From NCBI GenBank assembly GCA_018881555.1, contig JACAXG010000052.1, positions 4,280,486 to 4,344,485 on the forward strand: 64,000 nucleotides of DNA. The letters are read 5' to 3'. Position numbers and translations under genes: made by a program. Positions 1-11,280 of this stretch are shown piece by piece. Below the pieces are notes generated by a model that was given only the letters and a program-made list of their open reading frames with translations, made no database searches and was not told the DNA's origin. Within the stretch, counting starts at the first letter, position 1; each line of letters starts with the position of its first letter. This DNA comes from Amblyornis subalaris. Lineage: Eukaryota > Chordata > Aves > Passeriformes > Ptilonorhynchidae.

Positions 1-3000
1 TTAAAATTTTCATTGATCTATGATTAAAATATTAGATTCTGTAAAAGCAAGGCAGGCCAACAAAGACCATTTTCTTACATTGACTGTCACAGGAGAATAA
101 AACTCAGTTGGAAATACTTCAGAAAGACCGTTCCTTGCAATTTTTGTAGTACTGTTCCCAATGCTTTCATTGTAACCTAGATACCATTTGCTCAGTTTAG
201 GCATACAGGGAAGGATATTATATAACACAAATGCTGTAATTAAATTAATATGGATATGTATTTACCTTCACATAATTCTGTAAATACAAATGTAAGTGAG
301 CTCTAAATGTATTTCAAAAATACATATTTATATCNACTCCATAGAACTTTTCTTCTGAGATGAAATGCCATCAGATCAGGTTTTTTTTATTCCTATTAGG
401 AATAACTGTGAATCCTGGTAAATCAATCTTCGAATGTTATTGGAGTAAATTGGATAAGAACAAGTATTTCATGACTTACCCATTGCTGAACTTGACAATC
501 TCAACCTTCAAACATAACAGAAAGCATTTGGAAGAATTTTCTCTGCAAGATTGGATTACAAATGGCAATAAATTTACTCAAGTCCAGGAAAATACATCTA
601 ATAAATTATCATGCATTGCATTTTCATAGTCAAACCATGTTTGGTATATGTATAATTAGAGTCCACTGCATGATGTGCAAGTTTAAATTTGATATTGCAT
701 TGATGGCTTTCATTTGATCACTGACATGTTCCGATTGGAAATGATTCCTGTTCAAAGTATGAAAAAAGCACACATGTAATGTTTTTCTTTTTTCTATATC
801 TATGTGATTCCTCGAATATGGAAGCGTGTTTCCTTTGTAAATGCATAACAATACCTAACTTAAACTGAATGCTTTCATCAATGGAATTTTCAAGCCTCCC
901 TTTCAAACTCTAGAGCTTACATATAATTGTCGTAGAAATGTAACTGCTGGAAAAAAAAAACATAAAAGCAATACATATTCTGTAGTGTTTATTAAAATTG
1001 TATCTCCATATTGTCTTCATTTAAATAGTTCATTATGACCCTGGTTATTTAATTTTTAATTTTAACTCCCCCACTACACGAGGAGCATTGTATCACTGAA
1101 GTTTCTAATTTCCTCCCAGGTCCCTGTGTGTGCTTTTTGGGTATGTCACCCAAAGCATTTTGCCTTTTTCAGGGGATTTGTGGTAAAGCAACACTACTAC
1201 TGAATAAGATTCCTAGCCTTGAAAATGTGCTGTAGTCAATTACTGATTTGTCTAGCAGCAAATATAGGGGGACAGCTAAACCATTGGTAATATGCTATTT
1301 GAGTGAAAAACAATAATATAGCAATTTAAATGAATACCGTATATTTGAAACAATCATTTGGTTTTTGAAAGATATTACATTACTTTACTAAATGTTATGT
1401 TTTGAGCTTTTTCTCAACATGATTGAGTATACTTACCATTTAAAGAGTGTAAAGTAGAGTTCCACTGTGCTTTGCAAAAGAAATGATAAGGACTTTCAGT
1501 ATTTAATGGATAATAGAAGATACCACATCATTCCCATAATCAAGGTAGGAGTGTTAGTGTAAGCATTCTTACACATCATGAACTTTTAGGTAAAGATGAT
1601 CTTTTGTTGTGAGTTAAAGGTGTCTGATCTAGATAATTATTCATAAAATGTGTGTCTTCTGGCTTTCAGGAAAGTTGTTGCACGTTTCTGTAGTTTACTA
1701 AAATGTGGTAGAGTAGAAAGTTAGTGACAATTTTTAGATGTAAATAATTGCTTTGTAAAAGAACTTTGACTTCCCTGGCCACTAAACTAGACTTCTGCCT
1801 AATTCAGATAATGAATTTCCACAGGTGATTGTTGGCTCAGTCTCATAAGGCTGTTGTTGAGCTAGAACAGGTCTTTCTGAAAAACAAAACAAGACACACA
1901 CACTCACACATCCTCTCCCTTCCCCAAATACACACCTCTGTTTTAAAGAACACCCGTGATGGCAAGTACCCTGTAAACTGTTTGAAAGTGTTCCAGTGGC
2001 TCACTTTTTAAAACATATACTTTTAAAATCCACACAGTGGAACCAGCTCCAGTTTCTCCACCTGGAGACTTTTTTTTAAGTGACTTATCTTCATTCGCTA
2101 ATCTTCTCTCCATGTGAGAATGGTGATCAACTGGTCTCTTAATATTTAGCATATTCTGTACAATGATGAAGTGCAAATTTGATGCTTTGTGTCCATTCAG
2201 GGAAATAAAGTAGGATCTCCAAGGAAGGAAACTAAGGGGCCACCAAGAGATTCAAAGTTAATGCACATTTAAACTCAGACAAACATTCAAAAAAAAGTGT
2301 ACTCTTCATTTGTTACTCAGCTGAGTTCAGAATTTCTGAACAAAAGCATGGCCCTCTGTAGAAAACATGGCTTTATACTTCTGTGTTGTCTCTGGTTTAC
2401 TTATTTTTTTGTCAGGTAGTAAAACTACCAAAAAAGAGATCTAATGCACAGAATTTTAAAAGAAGTTCAGGTTCTTAATAAAGTCATAATATAAAGCTCA
2501 AGNGTGACTCCAGCTTCGAGGTTTAGTGCAAGTAAATTAAAACCTCTCCAATGATTTCAGTCCAAAATTAAATACACCTGAAAAATAGCATAATAATGAG
2601 AATAAAATAAATGCAAGTGAACAAGCAGCAAATACACTAAAATTTACAAAAACATTGTATGAAATGATTATTTGTAGAATACAAAATAAAATAAAATTAT
2701 CTCTTCCAAAAAAACTAAGTGCTACATCTAGTAGTTTATTACCTCTTATCAACCCCTATAATAAAAAGAAATTAGTTTTCATTTAACATCAACAATGAAG
2801 GAATTTGACAGTTCTTCATCTATAGGAGACAAAAAAACTTTTAGACTATACAGACCAAATAGAAAATGTGATTTTCATGTATTGAGTATTCTGATTAATC
2901 TGATTGATCAATCAATCAGATTGATGATCAAGCTGATTTTAAACAGCTGAGGATTTTGGGCCTTCATCACTTTTCTGAACAGACTATTTCAGTCCTTATA

Positions 3001-5697
3001 GCTGANGTTCTATTGTAATAACTTTTGATAGATATTTATAAAGAATGGATGTTTTTTAATTCCAACAAGAGAGGAAGAAATTGAAAGACTGCAACTTTTG
3101 CAATAAATTGTTTTCCTGTCTGTGGTCTTCCATCTCCTCCAGCTATTACTAGTTTTGCAAACAGCATGCTTATTCTTTGGTGAAGGATATCACTGTGTTC
3201 TTTCACTCTTTATATTGTTCTACTAAAGCAAAGGAACTGCTTTGTATTTGGAAGAAAAAGGACCATAGCAAGAGATACATGTGCAATTTAAGCTGTGAAA
3301 AGTAAAAATGCTCGCCTTTCTGTGGCTGCCCAGAAGAAAATCTTATTCTTTATCAGAAATAAAGTGCTGTAGTATACCTTCAGGGTGGTCCCCTATTTGT
3401 ACAAACATGCACAGTTGTGTTAGTCTGTGTACAAACTCCAAAAGGCATGTAGGAAGCAGTATTTCATCCTACACTTCTCTTATTTAAGATCCCTGAAAAA
3501 ATTGGTATTATCTGCCTATATTATTTTGGCATGTATATTTTCAATTATTTTAATACCCTATAGTATTTGCTACAGGGTTATGCATGTGCATATTCCTAGA
3601 CATCCTGTGTTTTTTGGCTTAGCTCACCTGGAAGTAGAATGAGGTTTTTCTTGCATGAAAGGATAGGCATATTTTAAAGCATTCCAGGCTTAAAAAACCC
3701 AATAATTAAAGAAATGTCATAGATATATTATTACTCAACCAATAATTCTGTAGTGGCAAAAAGTAACATATCTTTGCTGTTACCCAATTAATTTTTTTTT
3801 TCTAGAAGATTGACTTTTTTTCCTAATCTATTGAAAGCTGTGAAGCTGGTGTAAAGGTCTCGGGAATCAAGCCACAATATGATTGTTTTAATTTGGATTG
3901 TATTCAGTCCCTCAGGACTTGATTTTGCCTCTAGGCACAGCCCTCAGCAAGAAATAGTGTGTAGGCTGTGTCATCCCAAGGAGTTGTGTGCCTGAGAAAT
4001 ACATCTCTGAAGTACAATTGACTCCCTGTTCATACATGAATTCAGCTTGTCAAGAGAGTTTTCTTATTCTCAGTGTTCTACATCCAATTCTCAATGACAA
4101 AAGGATCTAGAAGTTGTGGACATGTGTACCCACCTAAATTAGAAGTCTAACATAGAAAAAGAGCTAGATTAGACTGTTGATGTTGTTAAAAGGACAAATA
4201 GAAACTGGAAAAAAGAATTCTCATTCCACATAAGATCTGATTTACTTTCTGGAGGTGCCTTTCATGAAGACATTCCTGCATTAACAGTGGGAAAGAAGAA
4301 CTAATGCTGCTTGGAGCACTAGGATACTTAGAATGGTCTTTCCAGCAGAAAGCTACAATGAAGCACAATATAGTCTTTTCTGTCCCATATTAGCTAATAT
4401 AGTTTACAATGACTTCTCCCTTTCCCCAGCATTGCATCATTTGAGATCCCAGTATCCATTTGGCTCCAAGCAGTCCTACAGCAGCTATGGCTTCATCATG
4501 TTACGATTGATTCCAGTAAAATTTCCTCCAAGGCTTCCTTTGTTATACTTGACAACTAAGCTACTGTGATCTCAGAAATTCATCTTATAGATGTTGTACC
4601 TTGCTTGCCTTTCCATTATTGCACTAGAAGAGAAATCCCAGCAAGTCTTTTCAGCTGGCACATGAAAAAGAATATTATTGGATGTACAGTGTCTGGCAGA
4701 TACAGACTTTCTTCATAGCAGCCAGGATGGTGCTGTGCTTTGTATTTGTAGCTAAAACTGTCGATTACACAAATGTTTTGGCTATTGCTGAACATAGAGC
4801 TTGCACATAATCAAGGCATTATCTCTCCTCAACATTCACCCAAANCAAGGAGACTGGGGATGCACAAAAAGTTTGGGAGAAGGCACAGCCGAGAGAGCAG
4901 ACCCCAAGTGACAAAAGGGATGTTCCAGACCATATGGTGTCATGCTCAGCAATAAAATTTCAAGGAAAAGAGGAGAAAGGGGGAACCGTGAATTCAGTAG
5001 AGAACATTCATAGCTCTTCCTTTATATGGAGTTACCTCTTATGTAATGTTTAAAAACAAAGGAAGAGAAACGCAATATATTTTGTAGTTTTCCAATTTTT
5101 TCCAAGTATAATTCTAAACTGGAAATGCATTTTAATTTACAAAGTCAAATTGCAATGACTGAAAATTTAAGTGTTGCTAGCATATATATTTTATTTTGTT
5201 TCCACCTGATAATTATCACTATTTCATCCAGGAAAAAGTTGAAACACTATTTCTGAATGTTGTCTAAACTCACATCATTTTTTAAAATACTTTTTCCACA
5301 TTTGTGTTCTGCAGTATGAAATACATGGCCAGTCACCCCATAATCCAATGATCAAGACTAATTCCAAATGAAAGCAGGAGAAAGTTCCTTTGCAGACACG
5401 TGTTATTTTCACCTATTAACTAATCAATACAGTTCTAGTACTGTAAATAATTTTCATCTGATTATTCAAATGAAATAACAAATGTAGCGTGCATTTCCTA
5501 TTTCATTTAGAGGAGATAAAGTTTGCATTGAAGTATTGGTTATACTTCATTTTCAGATACCAAAAAATACACTTCATACAGAAAGAGGAGGGAAGGAGTG
5601 TTTTGATCTGCCCCTGAAGGCAAGGGTAACTGAGGTTCTTGTTAATAGAACTCTTGGGGCAGATTAGAGTGAAATGACACTGAATGACCAATGTTTT

Positions 5698-5700
<3 letters not shown>
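1..5700. other. AT-rich non-coding sequence, no gene seen
   Basis: No open frame here exceeds about 90 codons and none has a recognisable domain, balanced composition or splice context. I recognise no interspersed repeat. The stretch holds a perfect palindrome (2897-2922), annotated separately, and several isolated Ns. It reads as ordinary AT-rich intergenic or intronic vertebrate DNA. Confidence 0.7.
2897..2922. repeat. perfect 26-bp palindrome / tiny hairpin
   Basis: Arm AATCTGATTGAT (2897-2908) is followed after two bases (CA) by its exact reverse complement ATCAATCAGATT (2911-2922). The sequence is rich in TGATTGAT/ATCAATCA units of the kind bound by PBX/HOX-type proteins. That binding is an inference from motif shape only. 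The symmetry stops outside the 26 bp. Confidence 0.85.

Positions 5701-5732
<32 letters not shown>
5701..5732. repeat. (AT)n dinucleotide microsatellite
   Basis: Sixteen uninterrupted AT units follow a CTT-ending stretch and precede GTAGGG. It is a simple repeat with likely length polymorphism and no sign of function. Confidence 0.95.
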
Positions 5733-5735
<3 letters not shown>

Positions 5736-5935
5736 GGGTTTATTTTAGAACAATGTGGCTGCAATGGAAAGAAGGTATGTAGCTGTTTTGATTATTATCT
5801 GTAGAAATATAGCAATATAAAGGTGTAAAAATAACACTTATAAGACTTAAGAAAATGTATAAGGAATAGAAAGAAAGAGAAAGAAAGGATAAGAGTAGAA
5901 AGATGTCACCACCTGTGGATCTTGATTGGTGCAAT

Positions 5936-6660
5936 TTCTATGCCTGTTGGTCGAAGTGATGGTTGCCGTCTTGATCTGTGAAGGAGTGGGGAAAGCCCAG
6001 GAAACACAAATTTCAATTGGTTAGTATACACTCAGGTTCAGGTGGGAATGCCCAAAACCCTTCCCTAGGGGACAGTTTTACACAGTCTCTTGCAACCCTG
6101 TGGCTCATGTGCAGTCCTCTGTGGGCATAGTTAAGCCAGTTATGCCCCATCAGAAGGGATGAAAAACCGCAGGCCTACGAGGGAATGTCCTGGTAGTTCC
6201 CTGGAGAGAAGGAGAGTTTTACACCTGAGCCTGTTCCATAAGAAAGGACACTGGCATGATAAAAAAGCTTTTTCCCACCTTGGAGGATCTGCGTCTTGTT
6301 GGCCTCTTCCCTTATCTGGCTCAAAACCCAGCTCGTCACTAAGCAAAATGTTGGGTGCACACCCACTCTGCACCTGGACTGTTACCTTGCACACAGTCAG
6401 CAAAGTACTCACTGCTTTTCAAANGGCCGATTGTTTGGAGTCATTAACCATTAACTTTCCAGTCTTTCACAAGGAGTCCCTCCAAACAGGAGGTCTAGAG
6501 AATGCTTAGAGCTCATCTGGTACCCTCGGAAGAACTACAAGTGTCATGATGAAAAACATGCAAGCAAGAGTCCAGTCCTGTCGTCAGATCTAGACAGGTA
6601 CAACCTCGAGCATGTGCAGAATACATCTAGATCAACGCCATTCTGTCAGGGNACAGGAGA
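5936..6660. mobile_element. GC- and CpG-richer block, probable decayed LTR-type element
   Basis: This block is visibly richer in G+C than its flanks and keeps CpGs (for example near 5952, 5968, 6178, 6290, 6331, 6426, 6527, 6581), which are rare elsewhere in the window. Open frames of about 90 to 116 codons occur on both strands, but their overlap looks like a composition effect. They contain internal changes and encode no domain I can name. The texture of proline/leucine-rich frames and decayed CpGs fits an old endogenous-retrovirus LTR or leader region. I cannot define ends, strand or family. Alternatives are another repeat class or an unusual unique GC-rich segment. Confidence 0.35.
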
Positions 6661-6753
6661 AGTCCCACATGGATTATACCTGAAGGTCTGGATCTGGTCA
6701 AAAGATCATGAAATAAACAACTGAAAATGAACAAGAGATGGCATGAATGAAGT

Positions 6754-6813
6754 GGAGTTGGACTTTGATGATCCTAATGGGCTCCTTTCAACTCAGGAGA
6801 TTCTATGATTCTA
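6754..6813 (+). mobile_element. CR1 LINE 3'-end fragment
   Basis: The text runs from a GAGTTGGACTTTGATGATCC-like start through a diverged TCCTTTCAACTC to ATTCTATGATTCT. This is the terminal part of the avian CR1 3' untranslated region, in sense orientation. Only about 60 bp is recognisable, typical of heavy 5' truncation. No coding sequence remains. Confidence 0.85.
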
Positions 6814-9800
6814 ACTATATAATCAGTCTCCTTAGGAAAAATAAAAGCCTATATTGAATATAGTAAAAGAAATGAGTTAAAGCTACTATGAAAATGCCGT
6901 CTTATTTCACAAATAAGAGTAGGAAAGAAGGTGATAAAACTGTATAGCTCACTTCATGTCATGATAAAATGTGGAGCTAGTAATGGAAAATTTTCTTTTG
7001 TTCTTCAAGGATGCATTTTATGAGGAGGCTTTTATTTTGTATTTTGTATCAGGGCTCAAAAAATCTTTTTGTTATGGCTATCCATTTAAATTTCAACCAC
7101 AGATGGATAAATAAATATAAAAGTACTTTTTAAATACAAAAAATACTAAGTAAGTTGCTGTATGTTTTTGCTTTCATTGTTTTTCACAGTTTCAGATTTC
7201 AAAATAAATGACAGAGTTGTTAATAGGCTGTAGAGGATTTTTTCCTGTCCTCCCTTGATTTATTGCTGCTGAGTGTAAACTGATCTGGAAACAAGTGAGA
7301 ATTCCCCTGCGAAATGTTCTAAAATCCAAATTCCTCACGGAGTGGAGAGAAATATTGAGCAGAAACAATCATCCCCACGTGTATAAGCTTTGAATAATAA
7401 CAGCCTGGTTTCTACATTTCTTTTGTTCATGATGTATCAATCCATTGTGAAAGGAAACATAAAAACAGCACATATATAAACCAAATGTGCAACAGCAAAA
7501 GCTTTAACAAACCTTAATTATTCAGGTGGTTAAGGAACAAGCTAAATAGCGGCACTAGTACACTGTAAATCCTTGTGGCTGACACAGAAGTGGTTATGAC
7601 AGCTTTCACATTATCTCATTGCAGTATCGAGGCAGTAGTCGCAGCTGGCTCATATGTCAAAATGTGTCAGGACTTAAATGGTAAAACAGGAGTGCAACAG
7701 CAATTGGCTTTTCAATCAATAATGCAATCAATATATTTCACAGATATTTTCCCATATCTAAATTACTCTGCAGAGATGAGGTAGCCTGACTGAGTGTTTA
7801 TAAATCAATAAAACACACAGCTAAAGGACATCTGCTCCTGTTCTTTCACTTCAAGGTGCAGTTTGCCTTTTATTTCCAACTCTCTCTTATTTAAGAATGT
7901 ACTTTTGAGGAAAAACAGCTCTCTTTTTGCACACAAATCAGTTTCGATGACTGCAGACTATTTCTGTTAATAATTGTGTACTTCAGTTTTAAATAGGTGT
8001 AAGAGACAGTTTCTATTGGCAACAGAGCTGAGAATTAATAACATACATATCAGACTTGTAATATACATATAAACAGGTATTTTATATAACATTACATTTT
8101 TTTTCTGAATACAGTGCAATGCATACAATTTTGAAATGCCCCCAACCTTAGGCAATGCAGGATTCTTTTCCCTGCAACAGAATTGCAGAAGATTCTCGGC
8201 CATATTTTGTAGAACCGCTTCTTCTCAAAGCATCATGGATCATCTTTCACTAATCTATTCCATTTTCAGCAGCAGATAGATGAAAGGTGATCACTTGTTA
8301 TGATATTGTTATATGAAATTACTGAATTTGTCTTCTGCATCTTTGTTTCTGTTTGTGAAGCAGTGACTAGGAGTAAGAGTACGGTTTCCAACGCCTATCC
8401 TCAGAATAATTCCATAAGACAATACAGTTTGCTGTTTTTGCTGTGTATGACTAGAGTATATACATATACTATACTGATGCATCTATGCAGTTATATACTA
8501 CACANAGAGATATAAGTACTTGTGAGGCATTGTAGTGCTGGAGTTAATTATGAGTTAATACATATAGGTGTTCATTATCGAAATGTGCACTACATGTTTT
8601 ATTTATACAGTGTCAAGAACTGAAAAAAGGCATCCCTAAGTGTGCATTTTTACTGTAAAGAGACTTACTGTGTTTTAGCCCTATTCCTCTTCTGCTTGAA
8701 AATTATATCAGGCACGAAAGAGAGACTAACAGAAGCAATTAAATCTTTCGGTTAAGTCAGCCGTATTCTGTCAAGAAGTACATAAACCCAAACAAATTGC
8801 ATTTCCTAATCTAGGTGTTCCATTAAAAATAGATTGTCACGTTGGTGAACGCCATAATCTTATCATGTTATAAGTTTAGCTCACATGCTGTGTTATTCCC
8901 TCAGTGTCTGCGATCTCTTTCACAATTGTGAGATCCATCTCTAAACCACAGTTGCTANACAATCAAAACACAAACCTAGGGACAGGAACAGTGGTTCCCT
9001 GGTTCACTTACTCTATGTATTTCATTAAGATATGCTTTAATGCTAAAAATATTAAAGCATTTTAGAGGATTTAATTAATTTCATTGCATAATTCAAATGG
9101 GTCTTTACTGAAAAAGCTCCAGTTAAATGGATCTGAGATCTCACATATCTCACTTCTAAATTGACAAGGAGATTCTGTCTTTGACTTGAATGGGAAGACA
9201 GTTTTGGCCTCAATACCTGAGTAGATACAGCAACTTGAAAATCTTGAAAATACTGANGTGTAAAGAAACAAGAAAAACTCTGAATACTGAGGTACTTTAA
9301 AGGATGTTTTCAACCAGGATGGGGTTTTTTTGACATCACTTTATATCTAAGATGCCACTGTATCCTTTATTTTTTCAATTCAGCTTTTAAAAAATTTGCC
9401 TTTTTGAAGATGCATGTGAATAATTGTGATGAACTATGAAATATTTCCGCTGTCTTGATAGAAGTATTTAGCAGCCTCATTAAAGTATTAAACTAGTGCA
9501 AAATAGAGCAAGAAAACCTCTTTTTTTTTTGTCTTAGTTAGCAAAAACATTAATTGAGCATAATAAGTGGCATCATCATAAAATGCTCTGAGAGAATTCT
9601 CCATTAATATTATTTTGATAACGCTCCTGAATGGCTGAAACTGCCTAGTTTTTTACAGCTTTTGAAAACTCTTTATTGTTTCAGTGACTGAGCTCTGTGG
9701 AATCCCAAGTCAGAAATTCCTACAAGTGTCATTAAAGCCATTCTCATCCATTGCATGTAAGTGTCAGAAATATTTTTAGAGACCTGAGAATCTATTAAAC

Positions 9801-10298
9801 TTCCAGCTGGAAATGTATCTTAAGCTGCAAGTCAAATTCCCAGCAACAATAAAGTGGCTAATATGTTTGTATTTGAGAAGCTGTAAAATGAGAGAACACT
9901 GCTGGGAACTTGAAAGTAAAACTAGTTGAAGAATGCCCCTGGTGACACGAACTTTATTTTAAGTAAGAGCTGGTCAAAATGCAGTAGTTGAGCTTTGCAA
10001 AATATGGCATTAACATCACAGAAGGTGTTCTGTTCTGTGACAGTTGCCCAAAATATTATTTTGGCAATAATCATGTGTATTGTCTTACAAATGCTGACAA
10101 AAAAAATTAATTTGTAGTTCTGGGAAAATAGTTGAGAAACTTACAAGCTGGCTTTGTGTTTGTGAAAGTGTGAAGGCACCCCTTCATTACGCAAGGCCAG
10201 CTTTTTAACTTGAAGGTCGTGTGCTTTGTCTTAATCACAGTATCTCATGTTTTCTTTCAAAATGATCCTCGGTCCTATGTGGCATTACCTGAGAAACG
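6814..10298. other. AT-rich non-coding sequence
   Basis: No gene or recognisable interspersed repeat is seen. The part from about 7260 to 7790 has higher-complexity, mixed-base text and is listed separately as a candidate conserved element. A small 8-bp inverted repeat (TCACAGAA ... TTCTGTGA) lies near 10015-10040. Confidence 0.65.
7260..7790. promoter_or_regulatory. candidate conserved non-coding element
   Basis: This stretch lacks simple repeats and transposon signatures and has balanced, high-complexity sequence with TAATTA-like, AATCAAT and TGACA motifs. It includes a 69-codon open frame (7575-7784) of fairly balanced composition that begins at GTG, not ATG, so I do not call it a gene. 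The call rests only on the look of the sequence; conservation across birds is untested. An ancient unrecognised repeat or plain unique DNA is equally possible. Confidence 0.2.
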
Positions 10299-10378
10299 GA
10301 AGGGAAGGGAAGGGAAGGGAAGGGAAGGGAAGGGAAGGGAAGGGAAGGGAAGGGAAGGGAAGGGAAGGGAAGGGAAAG
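10299..10378 (+). repeat. (GGGAA)n pentanucleotide array
   Basis: About 15 near-perfect GGGAA units form an all-purine strand that ends in GGGAAAGG. Open frames across it simply read the pentamer as a repeated five-residue peptide and are not genes. The same unit recurs in the same orientation at 28777-28830. Confidence 0.97.
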
Positions 10379-10879
10379 GTAAAAAAAGTAGTAGAAATTA
10401 TTTCACTAAGTAAAACAGTATTACCATACAGGGTTCTTAAAAATATGAAGCTCTGAAATTCAGGAGGTAAACATGACAGTAATTGTAGATATGTATATTT
10501 GCTAATTTGAATGCAGTGTGCACTCAAAATGCAGTGTGACATTGGATTCAGATGGGTGTGAGAACAGCAATAAAAACAAGGATCTTAAATATTTTTAGGC
10601 ATTTAAATTTAGAAATAATAGAAATAATGTATAGACTAAAACATTTATAATTTACACTTTTACTGAAAGTGTCATCAGGTTGAATAATAACCAGGAACAT
10701 ACACAGTCAGCCCAGCTTCTAATTTTGTTCGTACAGACTATATAAAGAGTAAAGGTTAACCTGTGGACTGTAAACTATATTCTAATTATAAGAGTACATA
10801 AATCAATAATCCCTCCAGGGTATAAACGATGGTANAGGAACAGAGCACATGACAAAGCAGGAACCCAGAGCAACATAAT

Positions 10880-10985
10880 GATTAAAAGGCCTAACAGCAC
10901 CTTAGAGTGAACAAAGGGAGACATAATATTGGCTTGATGAGGCTTATTTTGTTGGCCAAAGCAGAGGATTTGAGTGTGCAAAAGN
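10880..10985 (+). repeat. possible ancient sauropsid SINE trace
   Basis: AGCACCTTAGAG followed by GAACAAA and, about 30 bp later, a GATGAGGCT stretch is loosely like the tail of tRNA-derived SINE-type repeats common in turtles and other sauropsids. Similarity is short and recalled rather than aligned, so this is only a hint. It may be chance similarity in unique sequence. Confidence 0.2.
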
Positions 10986-11253
10986 GTAAGCAGCTAAGTA
11001 ATTTTAGAAACTATCAAACACATTTCTTTTCTACAACATGAAGGCCTTGTAGATCAGATTATACACCAGCTCTGTCATATGCATCACCAGACTGTATGGG
11101 AAGNGAAAAAAACCTCTGTTCTTGGCTAGATAGCTTTGGCCCCTTGTTTATTTCAAAATAAAAAAAACTTGTAGTTGATTTTGTAGAGGGGGGACCTGTA
11201 TCTCTGTACTATCTCATGAAAGTAACTGCTAAAGATGGAAAATGATTTGAGAC

Positions 11254-11280
11254 TCATTGCTTCATGTCCATTGCTTCATG
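11254..11280. repeat. 14-bp tandem duplication
   Basis: CATTGCTTCATG occurs twice, at 11255-11266 and 11269-11280, separated by TC. It is a small local duplication with no sign of function. Confidence 0.85.

Noticed and set aside
10210..10542. Open frames on both strands across the GGGAA array
   Set aside because: They simply translate the pentamer repeat into a repeated peptide; no real gene structure.
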